Source: Skeletonema tropicum
Taxonomy: Eukaryota; Bacillariophyta; Thalassiosirophyceae; Thalassiosirales; Thalassiosiraceae
Reading direction: 5' to 3'
NCBI GenBank assembly: GCA_037178625.1
Contig: CM074138.1
Coordinates: 1,302,001 to 1,366,000 of the forward strand
Length of the DNA: 64,000 bases
Shown: positions 1 to 10,336 of the stretch, in pieces
How the letters are laid out: each line of letters starts with the position of its first letter
Numbering within the stretch: position 1 is the first letter of the stretch
Position numbers and translations under genes: made by a program
The notes under the pieces: generated by a model
The model's input: the letters and a program-made list of their open reading frames with translations, nothing else
Database searches by the model: none
What the model was told of the DNA's origin: nothing

Positions 1-1010
1 CAATCGATGGGCCCACAGTGCTGGCATTGGCGACCATACTTCCGACGCCTTTCAAGTAGAATGAGTACCAAGTTCTTGCCAGTTGATCCCAATGTCGTAA
101 AAATCATCCTTGATTTCCTCAACGAGATCATGCATTCGACTACTCTACCTAGTACACTGGTATTGGTGCCAGAAAACACGCAAAGATCTACCATGCGAAC
201 AGCACGAGACAGATGTGAGGCTTTTCTTGATTGGCGAAGCAGTGCTATGGACCGTGCATGCCTCACGCTGCTTACCCTTCTCCTTATCGAATACAAACAA
301 TTCAAGTAAACTTCCTCGAAGTCAATGCGTATCATTTTCACATATTTTCACATTCAAACAGTTCTCACTGCTCTTCATCAAGTTCCAGTCCAAAAGAAGC
401 ATGAGATGATTGAAAATCTCTCTCTCTCTCCACTTTCAAATGCTCTTTATTATTTCGTATGCTTCGGATTTCATCACGTCTTCGCCCTTCGTGAGCTTGA
501 GACCGAGTTGTTGCCTTTCTGCAGCAACGTGGCGTGTTATTAATGTAGGTCCCAAGATCTTGCGCAAAAGGCATCTCCGCTCTTGCTACTGCTACTTCGT
601 AGACCCAAGCAATTGCACTGCGTTTCCATTATATTGCTCGATTGGAAGACTCTACCATCTTCGACTACAATGTCGGGGGTGATTTCATCTGTTATTTTCA
701 GCGCCTTCATGTACTTCTCGGCGCATGAACGTTCAACCACAGCAACATTAAACTTAGTAGTCATATGTACTCCACAACTATATCATAATCAAGAGCTTCA
801 CCCCATCTATCCTGAGGAAACTGATATGGTGGTGCCTATCACGCAATGGTTTGAGCGCGTCAACAGCATCGACGATATAATTTCGGAGAGCCGTCCTCTT
901 GTGATCATTTTTGTTCTGATCTTCATTGTCAGCATCTATCATCTTTTCCAGGTGCTCATCGTTCAATTTCTATGCGGTTATCGAAAAGACGAACCAAACC
1001 AAATGAGGAA
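1..1010 (-). pseudogene. Decayed or frame-broken protein gene, runs off the window edge
   Basis: Reading the minus strand from about 1010 down to 1 gives several protein-like stretches in different frames: an acidic and basic stretch around 966-780, a stretch containing VAVVERSCAEKYMKAL around 760-620, one containing GPTLITRHVAAERQQLG around 560-430, and one containing DLVEEIKDDFYDIG around 140-60. Each is broken from the next by a stop or a one-base frame change, and I could not explain all of the breaks with GT-AG introns. This points to a pseudogene or to a gene with sequence errors. I do not recognise the family. The plus-strand reading frames in this interval look like shadows. Confidence 0.35.
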
Positions 1011-1074
1011 AGTTGCAACGCTGCCGTCATCAAAAACACTCTTTTTCTATATCATAACTATCTTTTCAACACGA

Positions 1075-1436
1075 TATCTACGTTAGTTGGCAAAGGCATT
1101 CATCAACATAATGAAAGTCGCTAGCGCCGAGATGACTGTCGTGCAGTCCAGAACCTCGTGTTCGCTGAGCGTATGCTTCTAAGCATTACAAGCCTGACTG
1201 CACTATCAAGTGACAGTCATCTCTAGCCGATTATCTACATTAGATGGAGCATTCTAATGTTACCCCTGGTGTTCAATATTATCACCATCCCCCCATCAGA
1301 CCACAGGCTACTGGCTGGCTACTGATGGCTCTTACTACTCTGGCTCTTACGTGCGCGGAGGTAGAGTACCTGACTCGGGGCTCGAACTAGCGACTTTCAT
1401 TATGTTGATGAATGCTTTTGCCAACTAACGTAGATA
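1075..1436. mobile_element. MITE-like element with 50-bp terminal inverted repeats and tRNA-like ends
   Basis: Positions 1075-1124 and 1387-1436 are inverted copies of each other over 50 bp with one mismatch. The right end, read on the minus strand, holds a pol III A-box-like stretch (TTAGTTGGCAAAAGC) and a B-box-like GTTCGAGCC at the spacing seen in tRNA genes. The predicted anticodon loop lacks the usual T33, so this is not a working tRNA. It could be a tRNA-derived SINE arranged head to head, or a MITE. No transposase reading frame is present. Confidence 0.55.
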
Positions 1437-1442
1437 ACCGGT

Positions 1443-1635
1443 TATCTACGTTAGTTGGCAAAGGCATTCATCAACATAATGAAAGTCGCTAGCGCCGAGA
1501 TGACTGTCGTGCAGTCCAGAATCTCGTGTTCGCTGAGCGTATGCTTCTAAGCATTACAAGCCTGACCGCACTATCAAGTGACAGTCATCTCTAACCGGTT
1601 GTCTACGTTAGTTGGCAAAAGCATTCATCAACAGG
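1443..1635 (+). repeat. Partial second and third copies of the 1075 element
   Basis: 1443 to about 1594 repeats 1075 to about 1222 in direct orientation with few differences. A third truncated end begins near 1601 and breaks off at about 1632. The copies lie within 10 bp of each other, so they look like tandem units of about 155 bp formed by repeated insertion or unequal exchange. Confidence 0.6.
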
Positions 1636-2096
1636 ATGCCCTTGCACTTGCATCGGCAGCAGGAGAGGTTGTTGCGGGATGCATTCGCAGCGGTGATTTC
1701 GTCGGCGCCTTCTTCTTGTTCTTGCTGGGGCGGCCCTTTGACTTCATTGGATCCGGCATCTTTGTGGGCGGTGATTGTGAGTTGGATATTAGTTGTGTGA
1801 TAGGGTGCCATGTCCATGTCGCCATTGCGTTGCCATTGCCATTGAGCAGTGTGACGAATTTTTGAATTTTGGTGAACGCATGAACGTACTTTACGGGCAT
1901 CGCCGCAAAAAGTATGACCGTGGGCAGTCCACTGGGCTGGTTTGTCTCCCGGTGTAAAAGTTACACCGGAAGATGGAGTAATATATCGTGTATTTTTACT
2001 TGCCGCAGCAAAGAGCCAACAAAGCAAGAGGAATTGAGATAAAATATATTCGTGTATTTCAAGAAAAAGTGTAAAAGTTACACCGGGAAAGTACAC
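1608..2096 (-). CDS. Hypothetical 162-residue reading frame, doubtful
   Basis: This is an open frame that begins at a GTP-independent ATG near 2096 and whose 3' end runs into the repeat copy at 1600-1635. It contains a hydrophobic stretch near the N terminus and a Gln/Glu-rich stretch near the C terminus, but no domain I can name. The short sequence translated as GVTFTPG comes from a palindromic repeat seen twice in the DNA (near 1951 and 2069), which argues against a conserved gene. It may be a remnant of a mobile element or chance. Confidence 0.15.
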   Translation of the reverse strand: MYFPGVTFTLFLEIHEYILSQFLLLCWLFAAASKNTRYITPSSGVTFTPGDKPAQWTAHGHTFCGDARKVRSCVHQNSKIRHTAQWQWQRNGDMDMAPYHTTNIQLTITAHKDAGSNEVKGPPQQEQEEGADEITAANASRNNLSCCRCKCKGILLMNAFAN

Positions 2097-2655
2097 AGAA
2101 TACCGAATTCCGACGTATTTTACACCGTAATTTTTGGTAAGTAAAAGTATGTAACGAGAGTTTTGTACGTCTTTCTCCTCTATTCGCAGCGGGCTGCACG
2201 AGCGCCAGGATCGAGGCTAGTAAGCCATGCAAGACCAATTCACATGGGGCGCAAAACTTTTCTACGTACGTAGGACGATTCCTACTGTAGCTACTCGTAC
2301 CCAATTCCGGCGAGAACATGTTTTTTTTACTGTCACAACAGACAATACTCACAAAATACTAACTGTACTCTGGCTATTTTGGCAACGCTGATAGAGAGGG
2401 CATCATCGACAACGACAAGTAAAGCAAGACTCATTCTAGACCAAAATTTAACGTAGAATTCGGTTATCCCCTTGGTTGAGGTCAAAATTCAACGTGGGAG
2501 TCAGTATGAGGCTCCACATTTCACACTAGCAAATTAACCAGGGCCACATTTGAGGTACCTTTTCCTGGCCGAATTTTCTACCACCCAGTTATGCTTCGAT
2601 GCAATTATGTAGGCTTCATCAAACTGCCTTGCCTTGCCCGTGCGCTAAAATCCCA
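2097..2655. other. Intergenic stretch, no gene seen
   Basis: I see no reading frame with protein-like composition here and no RNA gene. The 97-residue minus-strand frame at 2059-2352 has no recognisable family. The flanking sequence at 3351-3680, downstream of the inverted-repeat element, is likewise empty and forms the 3' flank of the NDH-2 gene. Confidence 0.5.
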
Positions 2656-3350
2656 GTTTTAACGCTATGTACCCCAGTCCTTATTCGTCCTTATTTTTGA
2701 ATTATGGCAAGTACCCAGCAAAACTTCGCTTGTAGTAGGCCGATTTTAATGATTCCTTGAGCAGTATTATTCTCAGTAGGGTAGTAGTGAATAGTCTGCC
2801 TAATATTATGCCGTGGTTCCATTGCCAACAGCCGCTAGAAAGGGTATTGCTGTCTCACGGTGTGTCGGCTTCTACGTGAAAATTGCTAGTAAACAACCAT
2901 GGGCTATGTATGGTTGGTACGTAGGAAACTTGTAAAAGCACCTTTTAGTACATATGCGTGAAGATACTCGGAAACTACATTAAATTTGTAGTTCAATAGT
3001 TCAATGGTGTTTTGACCTCGGATTATAGCCAATTGCATCAAAGAACACTATCACACCAAAGTTTGCTACTTTAATTTCCCTAGTAAATATGCAATTATGG
3101 CCGATTTTGGTGAGGTAGGAAACTGATTAGGCTGAGGTCAATATTGTGAGTATAAACTATAAATTGATTACTTTCAGACGAAAGAAGACATGCTAAATCG
3201 ATTACAACATCGACTGGTCGCTCAACTTGATTACATAACATGCTAAACGCGCTGCCAATATAGTGATCGGATCGGACGCCATGTTTGTTAGCACTTTTGT
3301 TAGTAAATTTTTTTTTGCCTCCCGCCACTCTGGGGTACATAGCGTTAAAC
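2656..3350. mobile_element. MITE-like element with about 21-bp terminal inverted repeats
   Basis: The sequence GTTTTAACGCTATGTACC at 2656 continues into CCAG, and its reverse complement, one T shorter, ends the element at 3330-3350. The two ends enclose about 695 bp with no convincing reading frame; the 81-residue minus-strand frame inside has no recognisable features. It is probably a non-autonomous DNA transposon. I could not define a target-site duplication. Confidence 0.5.
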
Positions 3351-3680
3351 CCCTCTTCAAAATCTCATCCTAAAGTAAAACAAAATACCCCTTTCTTCAT
3401 TTACTACTTGTGATTTACTGCTACTACTACATACAATAGTACATGAAGGGGCTCACATACCCTCTCGATCTCAGGCCCAACCAAAATTCAAAACCCCCTG
3501 GAGAGCAAAAGTGAGGAAATGCTCCACGACTGATCTGAGGAGGCTGCCATAAGTAGCGAGACGCAGACCGCGATCAAGACGATGATAATAATATAACAGA
3601 AATTTGATCGCACTTCAAGCTAGCATAACAACATGATAATCAGGAAGCTACAGGAGATATGCTTTTCTTTTTTAACTTTT

Positions 3681-5684
3681 CTACAAAATACTAATATCTC
3701 TGCCGAATAGCTTCACTTTTATCCAGTCCAAGGCCACCAAGACCGCATTCTTGGGAGAAGTCATCTTCAATAGGTAGATACTTCGCCAGAGACCGAATCC
3801 AAGCTTGCCTTTTATTTGGAGGCGCACAGGATCCCAATTCTCGTTCGCGCCTGGCAAGCCGCCTCCAGGAGCTATTTGGACTTGAGCTAATGCTGAGCCT
3901 GACCCGGTGTATGCAAGGATGCCCAAGTCGAGGTATTGGAAAGGTGGAGCGATTTCGTCGTCACCCATGGCAAACGACGCTATTTTGTCAGCCAATGTTT
4001 TCGATTGATCAGGGTTTACACCCATTGGAGGAAGGAGCTTGTCATCCATCGCATCGATGCAGTAGTCTTTTGAGAGAAAGTCGCCCAAGAATTCACCCTG
4101 TTGAGCAGCAACTTGTGCTGTAGCTGGCAGCATTGGTGAGCTCGAAACGCAACTGCAATCACCCAAGGCAAATATCTTGCCATCACCTCCAATCACACGA
4201 AGCCATGGATCAACACCTAATCTTCCTCTTGCAAAGTCTTGTGCATCTTTCTGTTCCGTCTCACCAAGCATTTCAACCAGGTGAGTTGTGATGGGTAGCT
4301 GTCCTATACCAGCTGCCCAAAGAGACATTCCATATGGAATTTTCTCTCCGTCTTTGAAGTAGACAAAATTTCCGGACACCTCACTCACAAGTTTGTTCGT
4401 CAATATCTCAAGCGGCTGCAGTGTCGGTACTCCCTCAAGCTCAATCTTCCTCGTTAACTTACGAATCGCCTCCTCCTTCATCCCATCCTCAAACGGTCGT
4501 AATATCGTCGGAGCCGCCTCCACGATCTTAATCCTTACATATGGCAGCAACTCCTTATAAAACCTCGCTCCATTCTCCTCAATAAAATCCAACAACTCTG
4601 CCGCAAACTCAATCCCCGTCGGTCCTGCACCGATAATCACAAACGTCAATTCCTTAATCCTCTCCTCTTCCGTCAAACTGGGCAACCCTGCACTCTCAAA
4701 GCAGTTCACAATAGCATTCTTAATCTGCTGTGCATCACCCACCTGTTTCAAGTAGTTGCAATATTCTTCTACTCCGGGTGTACCAAATGTGGTGGTTTGT
4801 GCACCGACGGAAAAGACGAGACGATCGTAGTTGATTTGGAATTCTTCTGTTTCGCAAGAGTTACCCTCGCAGACGATCGAGACACATGACAGTGTGTTGG
4901 TTTTGGGATCGACTTCGGTTGCGGCTGCTTCGAGGTAGCGTACTTTGCTGTTGATCTGTGATAAGAGTTTTGGTAGGTTTATAGTAGGTGAGGAAAAGCA
5001 GCGAGGATTAGATGGAAGACCATTGAAAACGGAATACAAACGCACTGCAAACGTCGAGTGCAAAAACACTGTAGTAACAACTGAATAATCACGTCAAAAC
5101 GATCTCACCTCTCTCACAGGCTCCGTAATACTACGAAACTCCACAGTCCCCACACTCGCCCCGGCCAACATGGGAGTGAACACAAAATAATTCCGTGGAC
5201 TAATCACAGTAACATCGTATTTGTTGCAGTCAATTGACTTGAGAAATGCCGCGGCACCCCATCCTGTTCCTAGGACAATGATACGTTCTTTTGGTGTGTT
5301 TGTTGGGTAGTATTTCTCGCTTGTGAAGGATGGGAGGATGGATGCGGCCTTCTCGGCGAGAAAGAGTGGGTAGGGTCGTTCTTTTGTTACTTTTTCGACA
5401 CGTTCTGTAGTAATTTTGGTGCGACTACTTGGTGTTGTCGGTATTGATGATGATTCTACAGCCTCTGCAACTGGTGGTGGTGGTGGTGCAACAACTACTT
5501 GCTCTTGTGTCGTCGTTTCCTCTGCCTCTGCACTCTCCTCCTCCAACGTCGATTCCTTCAAGTACGTACTGTACGATCGAGGAGCAGTTGTTGCTTGGGT
5601 GCGACAGGCTGGAGTGGTGAAGGCACTCGTTTGAGAGGCCAATGAGAGTGCCGAGAGAATGGCTGCTATGCTTGCAAACTTCAT
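3681..5684 (-). CDS. Plastid-targeted type II NAD(P)H dehydrogenase (NDH-2), two exons
   Basis: Single-subunit, non-proton-pumping NAD(P)H:quinone oxidoreductase. Exon 1 is 5684-5109, intron 5108-4956 (153 nt, GT-AG), exon 2 4955-3681, giving about 616 residues. The upstream ATG at 5699 is in frame, but the one at 5684 starts a clean signal peptide. That peptide ends TSA followed by FTTP, matching the Phe-after-cleavage rule of diatom plastid import. A Ser/Thr/Glu-rich linker follows. GTGWGAAA near residue 137 is the FAD dinucleotide fold, and VIIGAGPTGIEF near 297 is the NAD(P)H fold. The C terminus keeps the family ending with WRSIYLLK and LFGRDIS. Plastid location suggests a role in chlororespiration, reducing plastoquinone as NDA2 does in green algae; this is inference. 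Mitochondrial NDH-2 is the alternative. Confidence 0.88.
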
Positions 5685-6261
5685 GCTGCTTATCTCCAAT
5701 ACTACTCTTGTCTTTGATTATGTAATTGTTCTTTTTTAAGACCGAATCACTTTGTTCACTTTTCGTTATCGTATATCTTATCACCTCCTCCGATCAATGG
5801 TATCCTCCGTCCTACTTGCTACTACTTGTGGACAACATGAGCTGCAACCTTATTTTATCATCGGTGGTGAAAGCTTTGCTCTCATCATCTTCCAAGTTCA
5901 AAGCAGCACAAAAATTTGCATGAATGAAAAGCATCGAATGACGTGTCGCGTCCCGATCTATGGTCCTTCCTAATTGGGATCGCGTCAGCAGCCATCTTCC
6001 ATCTCCCAAAAAGTGGCACATCATGGCGAAGAATGCTTTCAATCAAGTGCACAAGTATCTAGCGGAAGAACAAGATAACTTAGCCAAGCAGCGGCCGAGT
6101 TATAGACGGTTCAGTTCAAGACAGCAGTGAAGCAGTTATTCTTCTTGGTAAACATTATAGCATAGCTTGAACATCTTCTGAAACATCAAAAGTCTTGCAT
6201 ACAAGTCAACAAGTCAAATAATATGAGATCATCTACACAACATCGAGAGAACACGACAACC
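5685..6261. promoter_or_regulatory. Shared divergent promoter region of NDH-2 and FtsY
   Basis: About 580 bp separates the two start codons, which face away from each other. The interval must hold both promoters and 5' UTRs. I see no clear TATA box in a telling position and no convincing reading frame; the 60-76-residue frames here overlap on both strands and look like chance. Two plastid genes sharing one promoter region could be co-regulated, but the sequence does not show it. Confidence 0.4.
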
Positions 6262-7957
6262 ATGTCGCTTCTTGCAATCATATCAATGATGGCCCTCACA
6301 CCATCTTCGTGCTTCCAACCACCGGCTACATCAATCACACGACACATACATCACTCTCCTCTCAACATAAACAAAAACACATCAACAGCCAGTAGCAAAA
6401 GTTGTAGATCCACAACCCAACTGCACATGGTATTCGACTTCTTCAAAAAGGCACAAACCGAGGCAACCGAACAAATGTCCGCCATAGCCACCGGCCTTGC
6501 CAAATCACGCAATCAACTCCTCTACAACCTCGAAGACTCCTTCGCTTTCGATTCCAAAAATGGGATGAATCTCATGGATCAACTCGAAGATACGTTATTG
6601 CAAGCTGATTTGGGTATGGCCACGACGGATGATGTATTGGAAGAGGCACGATATTTACGAAGTGAGAGTACGGAGATTTTTGGACGTGATGAGATTAAGG
6701 CATTGTTGAGGGGGAAGTTGTTGGAGGCTTTGGGGGCGAGTGCAGTGTCTTCTTCGGAGTATATGCGTGTGCAGAAACGTGCGGGGAAGGATATTGCAGC
6801 AGCAGCAGCAGTAGCTGAGGAAGAGGCAGATACTTCCAATCCCTTTGCTTTGAAATTTGCCAGTGAAGATGATGCAAAACCAATTGCTGCCAAGAAACAA
6901 CTTACTGTACACTTTATCATGGGTGCAAATGGGATGGGAAAGACTACCACGATTGGCAAATTGGCCCATCGTCTAAAGTCAGAAGCAGGACAGAAGGTAT
7001 TACTTGCGGCTTGCGATACATTTCGTGCAGGTGCCGTTGCACAGTTAGAACGATGGGGGGAACGTGCGGAAGTCGATTGCTTCTCTCCGAACGAATCGAC
7101 CAATGGCCCATCGGCAGTGTTGTATGGAGCACTGGACAAGGCGATCAGTGAAGAGTATGATGTGTTACTTGTGGATACGTCTGGAAGGTTGAGTAACAAT
7201 GATGCACTTACCGCGGAACTTGTCAAGATGAAACGAGTGATTCAGAAACGCATGTCTACGTCGTTTGATGAGCAAGTGAAGCCTGTGCCCAATCTACAAG
7301 TTCCTCATGAGACATTGCTTGTGATTGACGCTGCACAGGGGCGTATGGCGTTGGATTCTGCGAAACAATGGAATAAGGAACTTGGATTGACTGGTTTAAT
7401 ATTGACCAAGTTAGATGGAAGTGCCAAAGGTGGTAGTGTGGTGGCAGTTAGTCGAGAGTTGGGCTTGCCTGTCAAGCTTGTGGGTGTTGGAGAGGGGATT
7501 GATGATTTGAGAGATGTGAGTACAACCAGGCATCCCAGTTGATTATTGGTGTTTCTTCTCTTGCTAAGTAAATAACTCACACTACTCTCTTCTCTATGCA
7601 ACACAGTTTGAGCCAGAATCCTTCGTAGATGGGCTTCTTGGTATTGGAGTCGCTGGTGGAGGTTCATCAAAGGAAGGTAAAGCATTGGAGGCACGACTGA
7701 CCCAGATGCGCAATGAGAGAACCCAACGTGCCAAGAGTGCACCAAAACCTTCTTCACCACCACAGGAAACATCTTCAATGGGTGGCGGTTCTGCTGGGCA
7801 AATGACTTTGCAAGGGTTGGAAAATATAGGCAGCATGGGTATGGAAGAGGATGTAGGTGAGATGCAAATGATCACACCTGGTGCTGGTGCAGGTGGTGGA
7901 AGGAACAAAGCAAAGAACAAAAATAAGAAGAGGAAGAAGCGCAAGAATAAGAAATAA
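6262..7957 (+). CDS. Chloroplast SRP receptor FtsY with unusual basic C-terminal tail, two exons
   Basis: GTPase receptor that docks the signal recognition particle at the thylakoid membrane for protein insertion. Exon 1 6262-7515, intron 7516-7606 (91 nt), exon 2 7607-7957, about 534 residues. I chose the second ATG because it opens a signal peptide ending SSC followed by FQPP, a plastid presequence. The NG domain shows the P-loop GANGMGKTTT near residue 222, DTFRAGA, DTSGR, TKLDGSAKGG and the closing GVGEGIDDLRD joined across the intron to FEPESF. FtsY normally ends a few residues after this point. Here about 100 further residues follow: a Gly/Met-rich stretch and a Lys/Arg-rich end (NKAKNKNKKRKKRKNKK). 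The tail may bind lipid, RNA or ribosomes; its function is unknown. Confidence 0.9.
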
Positions 7958-8286
7958 GTCACCTACAAGATAGACTCATTTTGTATTGATCCACTCCTTT
8001 ATCCTGACTAAATGCATCAGGCGGTACCTAGGTACTATCAGATGATGTAGCTTTGTCTTGTCTCTTCTCTCACACTTGGAACTTTCTCATCCCGTCATAT
8101 CATCTTCTACTAATTCCTACGTCTCAGACTGGAGACCCACACAGCGCATTTTTTCACTTTTCCTTCTCATTTTCATTTTCACTTTCAGCCTTGCTTTGCG
8201 GGACCATGATGCAAGTTTGGTAGGAGTAGACTCTCAGCGCGTAGCGTAGCGGCAGCTCACAACACAACTACATATCATTATTCACC
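7958..8286. promoter_or_regulatory. FtsY 3' flank and bestrophin promoter
   Basis: This gap holds the 3' UTR of FtsY and the promoter and 5' UTR of the bestrophin gene. A pyrimidine-rich tract (CT/TTC-rich, about 8055-8200) precedes the start codon. No other gene is seen. Confidence 0.4.
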
Positions 8287-10086
8287 ATGATTGACTACTT
8301 CAAAGGGGTCTACGGTATAAATCTCATCTTCCGTGTCCACGGATCAGCGATGTACAAAGGCTCAATAGCCGGAATATTAGCCATTCTAATTTATCTACTG
8401 ATCGAACTCCAATGGAACTCCAAACGCCAGTCCGATGATCTAGACCACCCCTACGGCGTGGGTGTCCTCGTTTCCAGCGTGTCCCTCCTGATTATATTCC
8501 GAGCCAATTTCGGGTATCAGCGGTACTGGGAGGGGGTCACTAACATCCAGCATTCCATGTCCAAATATATGGAAGCGACAATGCACCTCGCAGTATTCCA
8601 TCTGCAAAGCAAAGAGCACGATGGTACAAAGCCACCAAGTTTCTTTGATCACGATAACCTGAACAAACTAAACTTGACTCGAGATAGGCGGCGACAGACG
8701 GAAGAAGTGTCGTCAATTTATATGGAGCATGCCATGAAGTCTGTCTTTGATATGGAGAAAGTTCACTCTGACCCCATTGCTATCAATGATTCAGTTGCCT
8801 CTGCCCCGGCACGCCACGGAATGATGCGGGCAGTGATTGACTCCATTGCTCCCCCCTCACCGCTACGGAAGGAGAAATTACAAAAGTCGGTTTGGAACTC
8901 GTCAACCGTGAGATCAATGACCCCAGACATGGAGGAGGAGGAAGGAACCGATGCTCAAAAACGTGCCATGGCCAATCTAAATACCTTTCCATCATCTCAA
9001 GTTCCCAATGAAAACTTCGGAAGCAGACCGAATGGCCAAACTCCACCACTCTTCCTTCAAGAGCTAGCCCATTTATCTTCTCTGTTATGCGCAGTAGCAT
9101 TGTCAACTTTAAGGAATGACATTGAAGACAAAGAGTCATGGTTAGATGTCTACTCCCCTGGCTCCCCCTGGCCAGCCGCCGATCCAGACAAACTTCCAAA
9201 AGAAACAAAAATGAGATTTCAACATAAGAGTAAGTTCGTTACAATTCTCTTCCATTGGATGGGGCTTGATCGGTTGCCAGGAAAACGCAACAAGTATAAC
9301 ATCAGTCGACCACTCCCCGTACTTGGTGGAGTATCCGACTGTGAAATCCAATACCTCCGAATGGCACGTGGGCCATATGCAAAAGCTGAACTAGCATTTC
9401 TATGGTTTAACGATTTCTTTATTAGGGAGCATCTCAACGGGAGTACGGGCGAAGTTCATTCTGCAATTATCAGTCGAATTGTCCAGTTCGTTAGTGATGG
9501 CCAGTTGTACTACAATCAGGCGAGGAAGATTACGTTCATTCCCTTTCCATTTCCACACGCTCAGTTGAGTGTGTTTTTTACACTGTGGATGATCCCGGCA
9601 GTCCCTTTTATGATGGATCAATATTGCAACAATCTTTGGAGTGGATGTCTTCTATCCTTCTTGACAGTTACTTGTTTAGTCGGTTTGCATGAGGTGGCAC
9701 GTGAACTCGAAAATCCGTTCCGAAATGTCCCCAATGATATACCTCTGAACACTCTACAGGCAAAGTACAATGAAACTCTGGTGACCATGTTTTCTGGATA
9801 TAATCCCGATTTCTATTGGGACCCAGATATTTACCAAGGAGCTTTGCACGCATTGGCCATGAGCAAAGTTTATCAGCGTAGTTGCAGCAGCAATGAGAAG
9901 AAGAATGGTGCAGCAAATCGCGATGTTGTAGGAGGGAGTGCGCATCGTTCTGAAAATTTAGCGCAAGATGCTACAGCTGATGAAACATCACGTGTAGTAA
10001 AGGAGTTGCAAGGTGTTTTGGCAAAGCAGGCCAACGAAATTAAGGAACTAGAACGAGCATTGGATGAAGAGGAAGTTAATAATTGA
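8287..10086 (+). CDS. Bestrophin-family anion channel (RFP-TM / UPF0187)
   Basis: A 599-residue intronless gene. The N-terminal part has the bestrophin pattern: an amphipathic start, a hydrophobic segment (about residues 25-42), a second one at about 55-70, then RANFGYQRYWEG, the conserved region that follows the second helix. The later half has hydrophobic segments around residues 425-470 and ends the core with ENPFRNVPNDIPL, the counterpart of the family's acidic Ca-clasp region. A long polar insert (about 130-300) and a coiled-coil-like C terminus are extra. There is no obvious signal peptide, so location is uncertain. Bestrophins supply bicarbonate or chloride transport in thylakoids of some algae; that role here is inference. 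Confidence 0.82.
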   Translation: MIDYFKGVYGINLIFRVHGSAMYKGSIAGILAILIYLLIELQWNSKRQSDDLDHPYGVGVLVSSVSLLIIFRANFGYQRYWEGVTNIQHSMSKYMEATMHLAVFHLQSKEHDGTKPPSFFDHDNLNKLNLTRDRRRQTEEVSSIYMEHAMKSVFDMEKVHSDPIAINDSVASAPARHGMMRAVIDSIAPPSPLRKEKLQKSVWNSSTVRSMTPDMEEEEGTDAQKRAMANLNTFPSSQVPNENFGSRPNGQTPPLFLQELAHLSSLLCAVALSTLRNDIEDKESWLDVYSPGSPWPAADPDKLPKETKMRFQHKSKFVTILFHWMGLDRLPGKRNKYNISRPLPVLGGVSDCEIQYLRMARGPYAKAELAFLWFNDFFIREHLNGSTGEVHSAIISRIVQFVSDGQLYYNQARKITFIPFPFPHAQLSVFFTLWMIPAVPFMMDQYCNNLWSGCLLSFLTVTCLVGLHEVARELENPFRNVPNDIPLNTLQAKYNETLVTMFSGYNPDFYWDPDIYQGALHALAMSKVYQRSCSSNEKKNGAANRDVVGGSAHRSENLAQDATADETSRVVKELQGVLAKQANEIKELERALDEEEVNN

Positions 10087-10336
10087 TTTTGCTTATGTCA
10101 ACGTGAGTGAGGCAGCGAAGCGTATTCTTCTGAGAATTTGTGAACATGATAGAAGTACTAATGAAAAGATAGATGGATGTTAAACAGTACAAGATTAATT
10201 TATTCCTGCAAAAATCCCCATTTTAATCCTATTTTGATTAGTTTCCCCGCGCATCCATGCCAATTAAGTCTACACAGACTCTAGTGTGGTTGCTCAGATA
10301 ACAGAAGATACAGACTTAGCAACCGATGAATTCTTC

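Noticed and set aside
1387..1436. A tRNA gene on the minus strand
   Set aside because: A- and B-box-like motifs are present, but the anticodon loop lacks T33, the acceptor stem does not pair, and the sequence is the terminal repeat of a multi-copy element.
3890..4123. Plus-strand 77-residue frame
   Set aside because: It is antisense to the NDH-2 coding sequence and has no independent features.
6579..7226. Minus-strand 215-residue frame
   Set aside because: It is the antisense shadow of the FtsY GTPase domain; it has no domain of its own.
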